A program made the translations under genes and the position numbers. A DNA stretch of 64,000 bases from JBMORL01 sp049322335 (lineage in GTDB: Bacteria; Bacteroidota; Bacteroidia; Flavobacteriales_D; UBA2798), in contig JBMORL010000103.1 of NCBI GenBank assembly GCA_049322335.1, forward strand, positions 4,567-68,566, in the 5' to 3' direction. Below are positions 16,801 to 24,336 of the stretch, piece after piece (position 1 is the first letter of the stretch; each line of letters opens with the position of its first letter). The notes beneath the pieces are model-generated. The model was given only the letters and a program-made list of their open reading frames with translations. It had not been told where the DNA came from and did not search any database.

Positions 16801-17951
16801 ATTCATATAGTGAAACACTTTGGGATTATGTTCCGGTAACCAGCTCGGCTACCGTTCTTACACCGGGAATGGGTTATGATGTGTGGCTGGATACTTTCGG
16901 AGATTATACCGTTTTTAATGCTGCAACTATCAATACCATTGGAAATCCTAAAACGGGAGCACTAAATCTTTCCGCCAGTATAACACGCGTTAACGATGGC
17001 TGGAATCTTGTTGGCAATCCGTATGCTTCGCATATTTCATGGGATGCACTTTTTGCTTCTTCAACACAAATCGGAAGTACGATCATGATTTTTGATGAAG
17101 TACTTGGCGATTACGAAACATTCACTACCGGTTCGGGAGTTGAAATTGCACCACACCAGGGATTCTGGATTGAAGCAACAGGTGCCGCTCCTTCTTTTTC
17201 ATTCACGGAAGCTGTAAAAACTACCACCAGCGCCAGCCTGTTTAAAAATGCAAAAAATGAATATTTTTCATTAACGGTAAAAAAGAACAAGGCCTCTGCA
17301 CATCTTTCTTCCACTACTAAATTTGTTTTCGACTCCAATGCTTCTGCTGATTACATGATGAACGAAGACATTTCCTTTAAAAAAGTTCCGCACCAGTTCG
17401 CGCCTTCGCTTTCATCGGTTTCAACTGATGGAATTTTCCTGCGCATCAATTCACTTCCCGAAAATTCATTCCACATTTTACCTCTTCAGTTTGTTTGTGG
17501 CGAGGAAGGATTACATACCATAAGCGTAAACAACATCGATTTTGCTGCCCTGCGCGGTTATAATTGTATCCGCCTTGTCGACCGTAAAACCGGAATGGAA
17601 ACAGATCTTATGGCTGACGAAGAATATGTTTTTACTGCTTCCAAAAACGATGATCCTTCCCGTTTTGTACTAAAACTATCAAAAGAAAACAACTGCGATG
17701 TGTCAACTGCTCAAAATGAAGTTCAGTTTGGAAATACAGAAAACGGTGTAAATATTATTTTCGATTTCGAAAACGATTATCCGGCAACCGTTAGTCTCAC
17801 CAATCTTGTAGGCCAGCAGGTGAATGCGTCTGTTCGGGTGAATTCCACGGGTACGCAGTATTATGCTATGAATGAGCTTTCTTCAGGAGTGTATTTACTC
17901 ACTGTAACAGTGAACAATAAAAAATTCACTCACAAAGTAGTGGTGAAATAA
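13878..17951 (+). CDS. Large secreted beta-helix/FN3 protein with T9SS type A sorting domain
   Basis: The protein has 1357 residues. MRKPLLIIAFIIFSLSANELFSQ is the signal peptide. The N-terminal module (IDIGFDFWYDGTRY, FSVSTNGFVDFS) is common in Bacteroidota surface proteins. A fibronectin type III-like domain spans about 253-345 (MTVNWTDWATNEVGYAVY, LWPSTLYYWQVYAVTEG). Residues 350-900 form a long Thr/Asn/Gly-rich beta-helix-like region with repeated LTVNGNISV and GGTLNV rungs. The last 85 or so residues (VSLTNLVGQQV, LSSGVYLLTVTVNNKKFTHKVVVK) are a type A sorting domain, which directs export by T9SS and removal or anchoring. The ligand is unknown. Confidence 0.9.
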   Translation: MRKPLLIIAFIIFSLSANELFSQSVANYAVTRTTGITYSSISSTGNAVPSWRNNGAFSQDDNRSNFIDIGFDFWYDGTRYTQFSVSTNGFVDFSTSTDDGGPQADDFGYANAAFSTSLAANATRPALAPFYDDMTAQGGVDPLGTSVKYLLSGTAPNRVLTIEWINMAVYLNTTPSLNFQVKLYEKTGVIEYVYGTMTQGTHTFSYTCGINAPTVGLPPTAAQLKTQQTANTTTFTNTAQNNLSTLPANNSRITFTPPVPADPAGSLTFSAVTATSMTVNWTDWATNEVGYAVYNSTDGINYYFVTQVAAGSNNTNVTGLWPSTLYYWQVYAVTEGAVSNAKTGNQSTSAAGNKLSNIANGSWSNAAHWTPVGVPTAADNVTIQNGHIMTIDTDPVCNDLTIGQGTTGTLRIGNNNTARTLTVNGNISVIAGGSFTVNGASNATHTMNFKGKINNNGILNMATDGNSLCNINFNRVNTQTIQGSGAINNFNRITLNIGTGSSDLLDVTSVVFTAPVDFLTLNSGTFRLQNTAATNLTVASANGTFTLPSKTGIWINNANATVNFNGSVQLDGTLRLTSGTVNSGNGPDENIISNGGILVVEGGTLNVAGRYYNTNINTLSRFTITGGTLIVPTSSTTATGQSPFYIDSPGATYTMTGGTIIVRNEGGLGPQNLGFTVTGVSSSTVTGGTLQIGSASTSPNQTISINSIVPVGNLHVNSVNATGQLVTNNLTVVNDVTVTTGTLNANNLNITLGGDWSQYSTFIPGTGTVTFNNSAASVVTGTVPITYNNLTIAGTSTVTANRDLTLNGNFTISSGTFDVSAGNYTLDINRNWVNNGTFTEQQGTVMFTGTLPQTLSGTSSTRFFNQTNNNTAGISVTSGTYSLLNALTLTNGDFNVTGATSYTLLSDATRTSRIAPVAATAGITGNMIIERYISSRVAGYSEFGSPVNSTTIGDWDNELLLVYVYNPPAAYPSVYSYSETLWDYVPVTSSATVLTPGMGYDVWLDTFGDYTVFNAATINTIGNPKTGALNLSASITRVNDGWNLVGNPYASHISWDALFASSTQIGSTIMIFDEVLGDYETFTTGSGVEIAPHQGFWIEATGAAPSFSFTEAVKTTTSASLFKNAKNEYFSLTVKKNKASAHLSSTTKFVFDSNASADYMMNEDISFKKVPHQFAPSLSSVSTDGIFLRINSLPENSFHILPLQFVCGEEGLHTISVNNIDFAALRGYNCIRLVDRKTGMETDLMADEEYVFTASKNDDPSRFVLKLSKENNCDVSTAQNEVQFGNTENGVNIIFDFENDYPATVSLTNLVGQQVNASVRVNSTGTQYYAMNELSSGVYLLTVTVNNKKFTHKVVVK

Positions 17952-18040
17952 ATTAATCCTGAAATTTAAGGCTTATTTTTTTGGTTTAATCTAACGCAAC
18001 ATCAATTATCCGTCTCTTTACTGTAAACATACATGGAAAT

Positions 18041-18268
18041 GCAAGATGCCGCTCCTGGCGGAGCTTAATATCATTTGAAATTCAATTCTACAGAGATGTC
18101 GCTCCAGGCGGAGCCGATTCAAAATTCAAATGCAATGATACAAAGATGACTCTTATTACGAATCTTGTTATCAACGCAATTTCACAGAGGTCCCGTTAGG
18201 GGACGACATCTTTGTAGCTAAATAAGTTATTAAGAAATTTGAGCTCCGAAAGGAGCGACATCTTGCGT
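18041..18268. repeat. Mirrored cluster of REP-like palindromes (GATGTCGCTCC-n4-GGAGC family)
   Basis: Four clear units occur: 18041-18066 (GCTCC-TGGC-GGAGC), 18089-18115 (GCTCC-AGGC-GGAGC), 18190-18217 (GTCCC...GGGAC) and 18241-18268 (GCTCC-GAAA-GGAGC). The first two carry the AGATGtCG head on the left and the last two carry its complement (CGACATCTT) on the right, so the cluster is a large inverted repeat. A degraded unit lies near 18140. This accounts for most of the 17952-18342 gap. Confidence 0.8.
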
Positions 18269-18342
18269 TTTCTTTCGTTACCAATTGCTCATGGTAAAGA
18301 TTAATAACAAATCATTCAACCACAAAGTATGTGGTGAAAAAA

Positions 18343-19569
18343 TCAAGCCGATATTTTTTCCTTTTCGCTGATAACTGTTCTTCCCGGGTAAACTTTCAGC
18401 GCTTCTGCCAGAACAATCACGGAATTTTTCAACGATTCTTTATTCAGCACATAAGCCAGGCGCACTTCCTGTTGTCCCAATCCTTTGGTGGCATAAAAAC
18501 CGGTAGCAGGAGCCATCATTACCGTTTGTCCTTCGAATGAAAACTCTTCCAGCATCCACTGGCAGAATTTATCGGAATTATCAATGGGTAATTTGGCCAT
18601 GGCATAAAATGCGCCTCCGGGTTTGGGACAAATCACTCCCGGAATTTTATTTAAACCATCTATCAGGATATTTCTTCTTTCTACGTATTCCTTCACCACG
18701 TTATCAAAATATTCTTTCGGTGTTTCCAGTGCAGCTTCAGAGGCAACTTGTCCGAATGTTGGTGGACTCAACCGTGCTTGTCCGAATTTGAGTGCGGCTG
18801 CCATCAGTTCTTTGTTCCGGCTGATGATAGCACCAATTCTTGCCCCGCACATACTATATCGTTTAGAAACTGAATCCACCAGCACAACATTATTTTCAAT
18901 TCCAGAAAGATTCATAGCCGAATGGGGAACTGCGCCATCGTAACAAAATTCGCGGTACACTTCATCGGCAAATAAAAACAAGTCGTGTTTTTTTACAATA
19001 TCGCGCAATTGTTCCAGTTCATTCTTCGAATAAAGATATCCGGTTGGATTTCCCGGGTTGCAAATCAGAATGGCTTTTGTTTTTGGAGTGATCAGTTTTT
19101 CGAATTCGGCAATGGGAGGGAGAGCGTATCCGTTCTCAATTTTGGCAGTTACCGGAACAACGGTTACACCTGCGGCAACGGCAAACCCGTTATAATTGGC
19201 ATAAAAAGGTTCGGGAATAATTACCTCATCTCCGGGATTCAGGCAAGTCATAAAACCAAAAATCAATGCTTCAGAACCTCCCGTGGTAATGATGATATCG
19301 TTATGAGTGATATCAATTCCGTTTTTTTTGTAATAGGCCGCCAGTCCTTTTCTGTACGATTCATTTCCCGCACTGTGGCTGTATTCTACCACTTTAAGAT
19401 CGAGATCTTTCATTTTTTTTCTCACGATCTCAGGGGTTTCAATGTCGGGTTGCCCGATGTTGAGGTGATAGACTTTTATTCCTCTTTTCTTGGCTTCTTC
19501 CGAATAGGGAACCAGTTTCCGGATAGGCGAGGGGGGCATCAGCTCTGCTTTGCGTGAAATGGAAGGCAT
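18343..19569 (-). CDS. Pyridoxal-phosphate-dependent aminotransferase, class I (aspartate-aminotransferase-like)
   Basis: I start at the ATG at 19569 (408 residues, MPSISRKAELMPPSPIRKL), because the longer frame crosses a TACTTTTG promoter box. VYHLNIGQPDIETPEIV is the N-terminal class I motif, CNPGNPTGYLYSKNEL binds substrate and cofactor, DEVYREF holds the Asp that pairs with the PLP nitrogen, and SVSKRYSMCGARIGA contains the Schiff-base lysine (K236) and phosphate-binding Arg. The C-terminal VRLAYVLNKESLKNSV carries the substrate-carboxylate Arg. The enzyme transfers amino groups between amino acids and 2-oxo acids; which pair is not decidable here. It is transcribed alone. Confidence 0.92.
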   Translation of the reverse strand: MPSISRKAELMPPSPIRKLVPYSEEAKKRGIKVYHLNIGQPDIETPEIVRKKMKDLDLKVVEYSHSAGNESYRKGLAAYYKKNGIDITHNDIIITTGGSEALIFGFMTCLNPGDEVIIPEPFYANYNGFAVAAGVTVVPVTAKIENGYALPPIAEFEKLITPKTKAILICNPGNPTGYLYSKNELEQLRDIVKKHDLFLFADEVYREFCYDGAVPHSAMNLSGIENNVVLVDSVSKRYSMCGARIGAIISRNKELMAAALKFGQARLSPPTFGQVASEAALETPKEYFDNVVKEYVERRNILIDGLNKIPGVICPKPGGAFYAMAKLPIDNSDKFCQWMLEEFSFEGQTVMMAPATGFYATKGLGQQEVRLAYVLNKESLKNSVIVLAEALKVYPGRTVISEKEKISA

Positions 19570-19587
19570 GGCAAATAATTTAGGCCA

Positions 19588-19595
19588 CAAAAGTA
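19588..19595 (-). promoter_or_regulatory. -7 box (TACTTTTG) for the aminotransferase
   Basis: TACTTTTG on the minus strand matches TAnnTTTG and lies 19 nt upstream of the ATG at 19569. About 19 nt further upstream is TTTCGTG, a weak -33 candidate. This argues against the longer upstream start. Confidence 0.5.
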
Positions 19596-19622
19596 CAAAA
19601 TGAAAGGGAAAAAGCACGAAAC

Positions 19623-20108
19623 TCAGTCGAGGATAACCACCTTTTGACTGATTTTTGCATTTTCGGGAAGAGCAGGAACTGAAACCAGCTGAAGGTAGTG
19701 GAATCCTCCCGCCCGGCAGCCTCCGTATTTTACGGTTACGGTAATTGTAAATTCGGTTTCATTTTCTTTTTTCCAGTCAAATTCAAAAGTGGAATGACAA
19801 TCAATTCCTGAATAGCTGATAAGGATAATGGATCGTTTTGAAAAATCGAAATCGGCTGGAGGCATGGGATCAATGGGTTCCATCGAACGGCATCCGATCT
19901 CACCACTATTGATAAAGTGATTTAAAGAATCTTTTGTGCGGATAACAACAACTTCATTATTATTAATTCTTGAAATCTCATAACCGGGACACGCATAAAC
20001 ATATCCCATAAGTTCATGGCTTGCGGTTTTTTTTTCTGCAACAGAGTCTTGCGGATAGCAAAACCCGCTGCTAAAAAATAAAATAATATAAAACAATACT
20101 GATTTCAT
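19623..20108 (-). CDS. Secreted hypothetical protein, last gene of the DUF1573 operon
   Basis: The protein has 161 residues and I do not recognise a family. MKSVLFYIILFFSSGFCYPQ is a signal peptide. The mature part is mixed alpha/beta with four cysteines (YACPGYE, EIGCRS, GIDCHS, GGCRAGG) and a hydrophobic strand RSIILISYSGIDC. The ATG overlaps the stop of the upstream DUF1573 gene by 4 bp (ATGA), so the two are translationally coupled. Periplasmic or secreted location and a partnership with the DUF1573 proteins are inferences from the signal peptide and the overlap. Confidence 0.75.
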   Translation of the reverse strand: MKSVLFYIILFFSSGFCYPQDSVAEKKTASHELMGYVYACPGYEISRINNNEVVVIRTKDSLNHFINSGEIGCRSMEPIDPMPPADFDFSKRSIILISYSGIDCHSTFEFDWKKENETEFTITVTVKYGGCRAGGFHYLQLVSVPALPENAKISQKVVILD

Positions 20109-20479
20109 TTCTTATTATCCACCACAATTTTAAAGCGTAACGTATAAGGTGAGTTTTCTGCATTGGAGTATACATCCAGCGTGCGGTCCTGGTAGCCGAT
20201 TTTTCCTTTGGTGTCGAATGTAACTTTTATCACTCCTGTTCCATCGGGAGGAATGGGGTCTTTGGGGAATTCAAACTTTGTACAACTGCACTGTACTTTT
20301 ATTTCTTTAATGATCAGCGGGGCTTTTCCGTGGTTCATAAACGTAAATTGAAAATGCACCACTTCACCTTCTTTTGTTTTGGGAAGTTTAATGGTGCGGT
20401 CTAAAACTGAAAACTCCGCAACCTGCGTGAAAGCAAGTGCGGAGTTCAGTATAAAAAAGGCCAAAAAGATACGTTTCAT
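20105..20479 (-). CDS. DUF1573 periplasmic protein (third of three tandem paralogs)
   Basis: The protein has 124 residues, signal peptide ending ALAFTQ. It matches the DUF1573 immunoglobulin-like fold: VVHFQFTFMNHGKAPLIIKEIKVQCSC, then PPDGTGVIKVTFDTKGKIG and LDVYSNAENSPYTLRFK. The family's CxC motif is present as CSCT instead of the CGCT in the other two copies. It is shorter than its paralogs and lacks the C-terminal Asn/Gly extension. It starts 3 bp after the second paralog, in one operon. The molecular role of DUF1573 proteins is not established. Confidence 0.88.
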   Translation of the reverse strand: MKRIFLAFFILNSALAFTQVAEFSVLDRTIKLPKTKEGEVVHFQFTFMNHGKAPLIIKEIKVQCSCTKFEFPKDPIPPDGTGVIKVTFDTKGKIGYQDRTLDVYSNAENSPYTLRFKIVVDNKK

Positions 20480-20482
20480 TTA

Positions 20483-20941
20483 TTATTGTCCACCTTCTTT
20501 AAGGATGGTGCTGCCATTGGTATTTACGGGTGCACCGCCACCTTCAACAGCTTCCACATTTCCTTTGATGCGGAGGATTTTGGTAGGATTTTCCACTGCA
20601 TTCGATTCAACGGTAACGGTTTTGTTGATGGGGCCAACACGTTTGGTATCGTATTTCACCTTGATTACTGCTGATTCGCCCGGTTTAATGGGTTGCTTGG
20701 GCCAATCGGGAACAGTACATCCGCAGGAACCTTTGGCATTGGAAATGATCAAAGGAGCATTTCCTGTATTGGTGAATTTAAATTCACATTCACCATTTCC
20801 GGATTGTTTGATAGTTCCGTAGTCGTGAACTTCTTTATCGAAAGAAATTTCAGGGCCTGCTGCGTTTTGGGCTTTTACCACCGATCCGCCAGTGAAGGCA
20901 GCCAGCATCAGGATTCCGAAGGATAAGGCTAACTTTTTCAT
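20483..20941 (-). CDS. DUF1573 periplasmic protein (second of three tandem paralogs)
   Basis: The protein has 152 residues with signal peptide ending SVVKAQ. The mature domain reads VHDYGTIKQSGNGECEFKFTNTGNAPLIISNAKGSCGCTVPDWPKQPI, followed by KVKYDTKRVGPINKTVTVESNA, the standard DUF1573 beta-sandwich and CGCT motif. It has its own promoter box and heads an operon of three genes with two nested contacts (3-bp gap, then 4-bp overlap). Its C-terminal tail VEGGGAPVNTNG closely resembles the tail of the neighbouring copy at 21036, supporting local duplication. Confidence 0.9.
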   Translation of the reverse strand: MKKLALSFGILMLAAFTGGSVVKAQNAAGPEISFDKEVHDYGTIKQSGNGECEFKFTNTGNAPLIISNAKGSCGCTVPDWPKQPIKPGESAVIKVKYDTKRVGPINKTVTVESNAVENPTKILRIKGNVEAVEGGGAPVNTNGSTILKEGGQ

Positions 20942-20974
20942 GTGTTAAGTTTTTTGATTTCTGTTTAACAGTAA

Positions 20975-20982
20975 CAAATTTA
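20975..20982 (-). promoter_or_regulatory. -7 box (TAAATTTG) for the second DUF1573 gene
   Basis: TAAATTTG on the minus strand is a perfect TAnnTTTG, 34 nt upstream of the ATG at 20941. A TTG with 14-nt spacing is the nearest -33 candidate, shorter than the usual 19. Confidence 0.5.
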
Positions 20983-21035
20983 ATGCCTTTTTTCGGCAAT
21001 TCCTATGGCTTAACAAATCATTAACAACCCTCTGC

Positions 21036-21482
21036 CTATTTGTCAACAGGCATTCCCTCAGTAGTTTTCACCGGAGCCCCGTTCCCTTCAAAAGCTTCGA
21101 TTGTCCCTTTGAATTTAAGGGTAATCTCCGGGTGTTCAGGGTCGTTGCAGGTAACTACCACCGATTTGTTAAAAGGCCCCACCCGCTTCGAATCATACTG
21201 AAGCACTATAAATCCTGTTTTCCCGGGTGCTACAGGCTCTTTTGTCCAGTTGGGAGTGGTGCATCCGCAGGTTCTCTTCACGTCTGTGATCACCAGGGGA
21301 GCATCGCCCGTATTGGTAAAAACGTATTTGTGCTCAACATCCGACCCCTGTTTCCGTGTTCCGAAATCATACATGTCGTGTTCGAAACTGATTTGAGGTG
21401 CAGCGATGTTTTTTTTGTTATCCGGGGCCGGCATAAATGCCATCAGTGCCACCGAAAAGAGAGAAAGAATCATTGTTTTCAT
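21036..21482 (-). CDS. DUF1573 periplasmic protein (first of three tandem paralogs)
   Basis: The protein has 148 residues. A signal-like hydrophobic start (MKTMILSLFSVALMAFMPAP) is followed by MYDFGTRKQGSDVEHKYVFTNTGDAPLVITDVKRTCGCTTPNW and LQYDSKRVGPFNKSVVVTCND, the DUF1573 fold with the CGCT motif. It is the closest paralog of the gene at 20483, sharing the KRVGP.NK core and the EGNGAPV tail. The 94-bp gap to the next gene and separate -7 boxes imply independent transcription. Confidence 0.9.
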   Translation of the reverse strand: MKTMILSLFSVALMAFMPAPDNKKNIAAPQISFEHDMYDFGTRKQGSDVEHKYVFTNTGDAPLVITDVKRTCGCTTPNWTKEPVAPGKTGFIVLQYDSKRVGPFNKSVVVTCNDPEHPEITLKFKGTIEAFEGNGAPVKTTEGMPVDK

Positions 21483-21506
21483 AGTTATTGATTTTTAATT
21501 ATGACA

Positions 21507-21514
21507 CAAATGTA
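21507..21514 (-). promoter_or_regulatory. -7 box (TACATTTG) for the first DUF1573 gene
   Basis: TACATTTG on the minus strand matches TAnnTTTG exactly, 25 nt upstream of the ATG at 21482, in the divergent region shared with valS. Confidence 0.5.
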
Positions 21515-21607
21515 TTCCGCATTTATACCACCCTTCCCGGCTTTAACTTTGGCGTAACAGGGATTAACATTTCATTAGCAATAAGTCTCACACCACAGGC
21601 ATTTTTC

Positions 21608-21615
21608 TAAATTTG
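21608..21615 (+). promoter_or_regulatory. -7 box (TAAATTTG) for valS
   Basis: TAAATTTG matches TAnnTTTG exactly, 20 nt upstream of the valS ATG. The implied leader is very short. No clear -33 TTTG is seen. Confidence 0.5.
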
Positions 21616-21635
21616 CAGTCCTAAACACAGCAGAA

Positions 21636-24272
21636 ATGGAAATCCCCAAAAAATTTGAACCGGGCGTTGCCGAAGAGAAATGGTATAAAGCATGGATGGA
21701 TAACGGCTTTTTCCGTTCGGTTCCTGATGGGCGCGAACCATATTCTGTAGTTATTCCGCCTCCCAATGTAACAGGTATCCTGCACATGGGACACATGCTT
21801 AATAATACGATACAGGATGTTTTGATAAGAAGGGCGCGCATGCTGGGAAAAAATGCCTGCTGGGTGCCGGGCACCGACCACGCTTCTATTGCCACCGAAG
21901 CAAAAGTGGTAAATAAATTACGCGAGCAGGGAATTAAGAAAAGTGATCTCACACGCGAAGAATTTCTGCAACACGCCTGGGACTGGACCGAAAAACACGG
22001 GGGAATTATTCTCGAACAATTAAAAAAACTGGGAGCTTCGTGCGATTGGGACCGTACGCGTTTTACTATGGACCAACAGTATTACGATAGTGTAATAGAT
22101 GTTTTTATTGACCTGTATGAAAAGGGAAAGATATACCGCGGTGTGCGCATGATCAACTGGGATCCGGAAGCTTTAACTGCACTTTCTGATGAAGAAGTTG
22201 TTCATAAAGAAGTAAACTCCAAATTATTTTATGTGCGCTATAAAGTAGATGGAACCGAAGATGAATGGCTCACTATTGCTACTACGCGCCCCGAAACCAT
22301 TTTGGCCGACACTGCACTTTGTGTTCATCCCAAAGATGAACGATATAAAAATTTCATTGGAAAAAAAGCGCTTGTTCCTGTTGTTAACCGGCTGGTGCCT
22401 ATTATTGCCGATGAATACATTGATATGGAATTTGGAACAGGATGCTTGAAAGTAACACCGGCACACGATACCAACGACTACGAATTAAGCAAAAAACATA
22501 ATCTCGAAGTAATTGATATCTTACACGATAACGGAAAGCTCAACGATCATGCACTACATTATTCGGGGAAAGACCGTTTTAAAGTAAGAAAAGAAATTGC
22601 GGTAGAGCTGAATGAAAATGGTTATCTCGTAAAAACAGAAGATCATATCAATAAAATCGGTTTTTCTGAACGTACTGATGCGGTGATTGAACCGAAATTG
22701 TCGCTGCAATGGTTTGTGAGTATGAAAGAACTTTCAAAACCCGCTTTGGATAATGTGATGAAAGGTACGATTCGCTTTTATCCTGATAAATTTAAAAATA
22801 CCTATCGCCACTGGATGGGGAACATCAAAGACTGGTGTATTTCGCGACAGTTGTGGTGGGGGCATCGTATTCCCGCGTTTTATTTTGGCAAAGGCCCGAA
22901 TGATTTTGTAGTGGCAAAGAATGAAGAACAGGCCGTAGAAAAAGCAAAAGCAAAGACCGGAAACCAGAAACTAACGGCAAACGACTTAAAGCAGGACGAA
23001 GATGTGCTGGATACATGGTTCTCTTCCTGGCTCTGGCCTATCAGTGTATTTGACACCGAAGTATATACCACACATAAGAAAAATGAAGAACTGAAGTACT
23101 ACTATCCTACCAATGATCTGGTAACTGCTCCCGAAATTATGTTTTTCTGGGTGGCACGAATGATTATTGCCGGGTATGAATACATGGGCGAATTTCCCTT
23201 TCGTAATGTGTATTATACAGGAATTGTACGCGATAAACTGGGCAGAAAGATGTCGAAGTCACTCGGAAATTCTCCCGATTCGCTGGAATTGATCGAAAAG
23301 TATTCGGCAGATGGCGTTCGTGTGGGAATGCTGTTGAGTTCTCCGGCCGGAAACGATTTACTGTTCGACAGTGCCCAATGCGAACAGGGAAGAAATTTTT
23401 CGAATAAACTATGGAACGCTTTTCGCCTGGTAAAAGGATGGAAAGCGGAAGAAATGGAACAGACTAACGGTAACCGGGTTTCTGTAGACTGGTTCAGGGC
23501 CAGGTTTAACCTGCAACTGGCTGAAATCAACGAACATTTTGAGAAATTCAGGATTTCGGATGCGCTGATGTCGGTATACAAGCTGATATGGGATGATTTC
23601 TGTTCGTGGTACCTCGAAATGATCAAACCCGGGTTTGAAGCGCCCATTGATTCGAAAACGTATAACGCTACCATTGCGTTTTTTGAAGATATTCTGAAAG
23701 CGGTTCATCCTTTTATGCCATTTATTTCGGAAGAAATATGGCAACACCTGAAAGAAAGGAAAAACGACTTTCTGATTGTGGCACCATGGCCGGAAGTGAA
23801 AACAGCGGATGAAAAAATTATTGAGCGATTCAACAGAGCAGAAGCTGTTATTACGCAGGTAAGAGCTATCCGCAACGAAAAAAATATTGCCTTTAAGGTA
23901 AAACTTGAACTGGTGGTGAAAGGAAATGAATCGCCCGATAAGGATTTTGATGAAATTATTCAGAAGCTTTGTAATCTTTCTCACCTTCATTACAGGAATG
24001 AAAAAGTAAATAATGCATTCACTTTTGTAAGCGGAACACAGGAGTATTTTATTCCTTTCAGCAACGAGGTAGATGTAAAAGACGAACTTAAATCGCTGAA
24101 AGATGAGCTGGAATATACCAAAGGATTCCTCAGGAGTGTGGAGAAAAAACTCGGGAATGAACGTTTTGTAAGTGGTGCACCGGTTACAGTAGTGGAGATG
24201 GAAAAAAAGAAGCAACAGGATGCCATTGCGCGGATAAAACTACTGGAGGAAAAGATATCGCATCTGAACTGA
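21636..24272 (+). CDS. valS: Valyl-tRNA synthetase
   Basis: The protein has 878 residues, the usual length for bacterial ValRS. It opens MEIPKKFEPGVAEEKWYKAW. The class I signature PPNVTGILHMGHMLNN (HMGH near residue 50) and KLGRKMSKSLGNSPDSL (KMSKS near residue 538) form the ATP site. WWGHRIPAF and DVLDTWFSSWLWP are ValRS-specific catalytic-core segments. The editing domain contains TTRPETILADTALCVHP and THDTNDYE-type residues (TPAHDTNDYELSKKH). A C-terminal coiled coil (LKDELEYTKGFLRSVEKKL) is the tRNA-binding arm. It charges tRNA-Val and hydrolyses mischarged Thr-tRNA. It is probably the first gene of a run with ppk1. Confidence 0.98.
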   Translation: MEIPKKFEPGVAEEKWYKAWMDNGFFRSVPDGREPYSVVIPPPNVTGILHMGHMLNNTIQDVLIRRARMLGKNACWVPGTDHASIATEAKVVNKLREQGIKKSDLTREEFLQHAWDWTEKHGGIILEQLKKLGASCDWDRTRFTMDQQYYDSVIDVFIDLYEKGKIYRGVRMINWDPEALTALSDEEVVHKEVNSKLFYVRYKVDGTEDEWLTIATTRPETILADTALCVHPKDERYKNFIGKKALVPVVNRLVPIIADEYIDMEFGTGCLKVTPAHDTNDYELSKKHNLEVIDILHDNGKLNDHALHYSGKDRFKVRKEIAVELNENGYLVKTEDHINKIGFSERTDAVIEPKLSLQWFVSMKELSKPALDNVMKGTIRFYPDKFKNTYRHWMGNIKDWCISRQLWWGHRIPAFYFGKGPNDFVVAKNEEQAVEKAKAKTGNQKLTANDLKQDEDVLDTWFSSWLWPISVFDTEVYTTHKKNEELKYYYPTNDLVTAPEIMFFWVARMIIAGYEYMGEFPFRNVYYTGIVRDKLGRKMSKSLGNSPDSLELIEKYSADGVRVGMLLSSPAGNDLLFDSAQCEQGRNFSNKLWNAFRLVKGWKAEEMEQTNGNRVSVDWFRARFNLQLAEINEHFEKFRISDALMSVYKLIWDDFCSWYLEMIKPGFEAPIDSKTYNATIAFFEDILKAVHPFMPFISEEIWQHLKERKNDFLIVAPWPEVKTADEKIIERFNRAEAVITQVRAIRNEKNIAFKVKLELVVKGNESPDKDFDEIIQKLCNLSHLHYRNEKVNNAFTFVSGTQEYFIPFSNEVDVKDELKSLKDELEYTKGFLRSVEKKLGNERFVSGAPVTVVEMEKKKQQDAIARIKLLEEKISHLN

Positions 24273-24336
24273 CATCAGGTGCTGCGCCATATTTAATTTA
24301 AATTTAATTTTCAGATAATACTAAAACTGCATTTTC

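Noticed and set aside
23409..24215. 268-codon minus-strand frame inside valS
   Set aside because: It is fully antisense to a clearly identified essential gene and has no recognisable domain.
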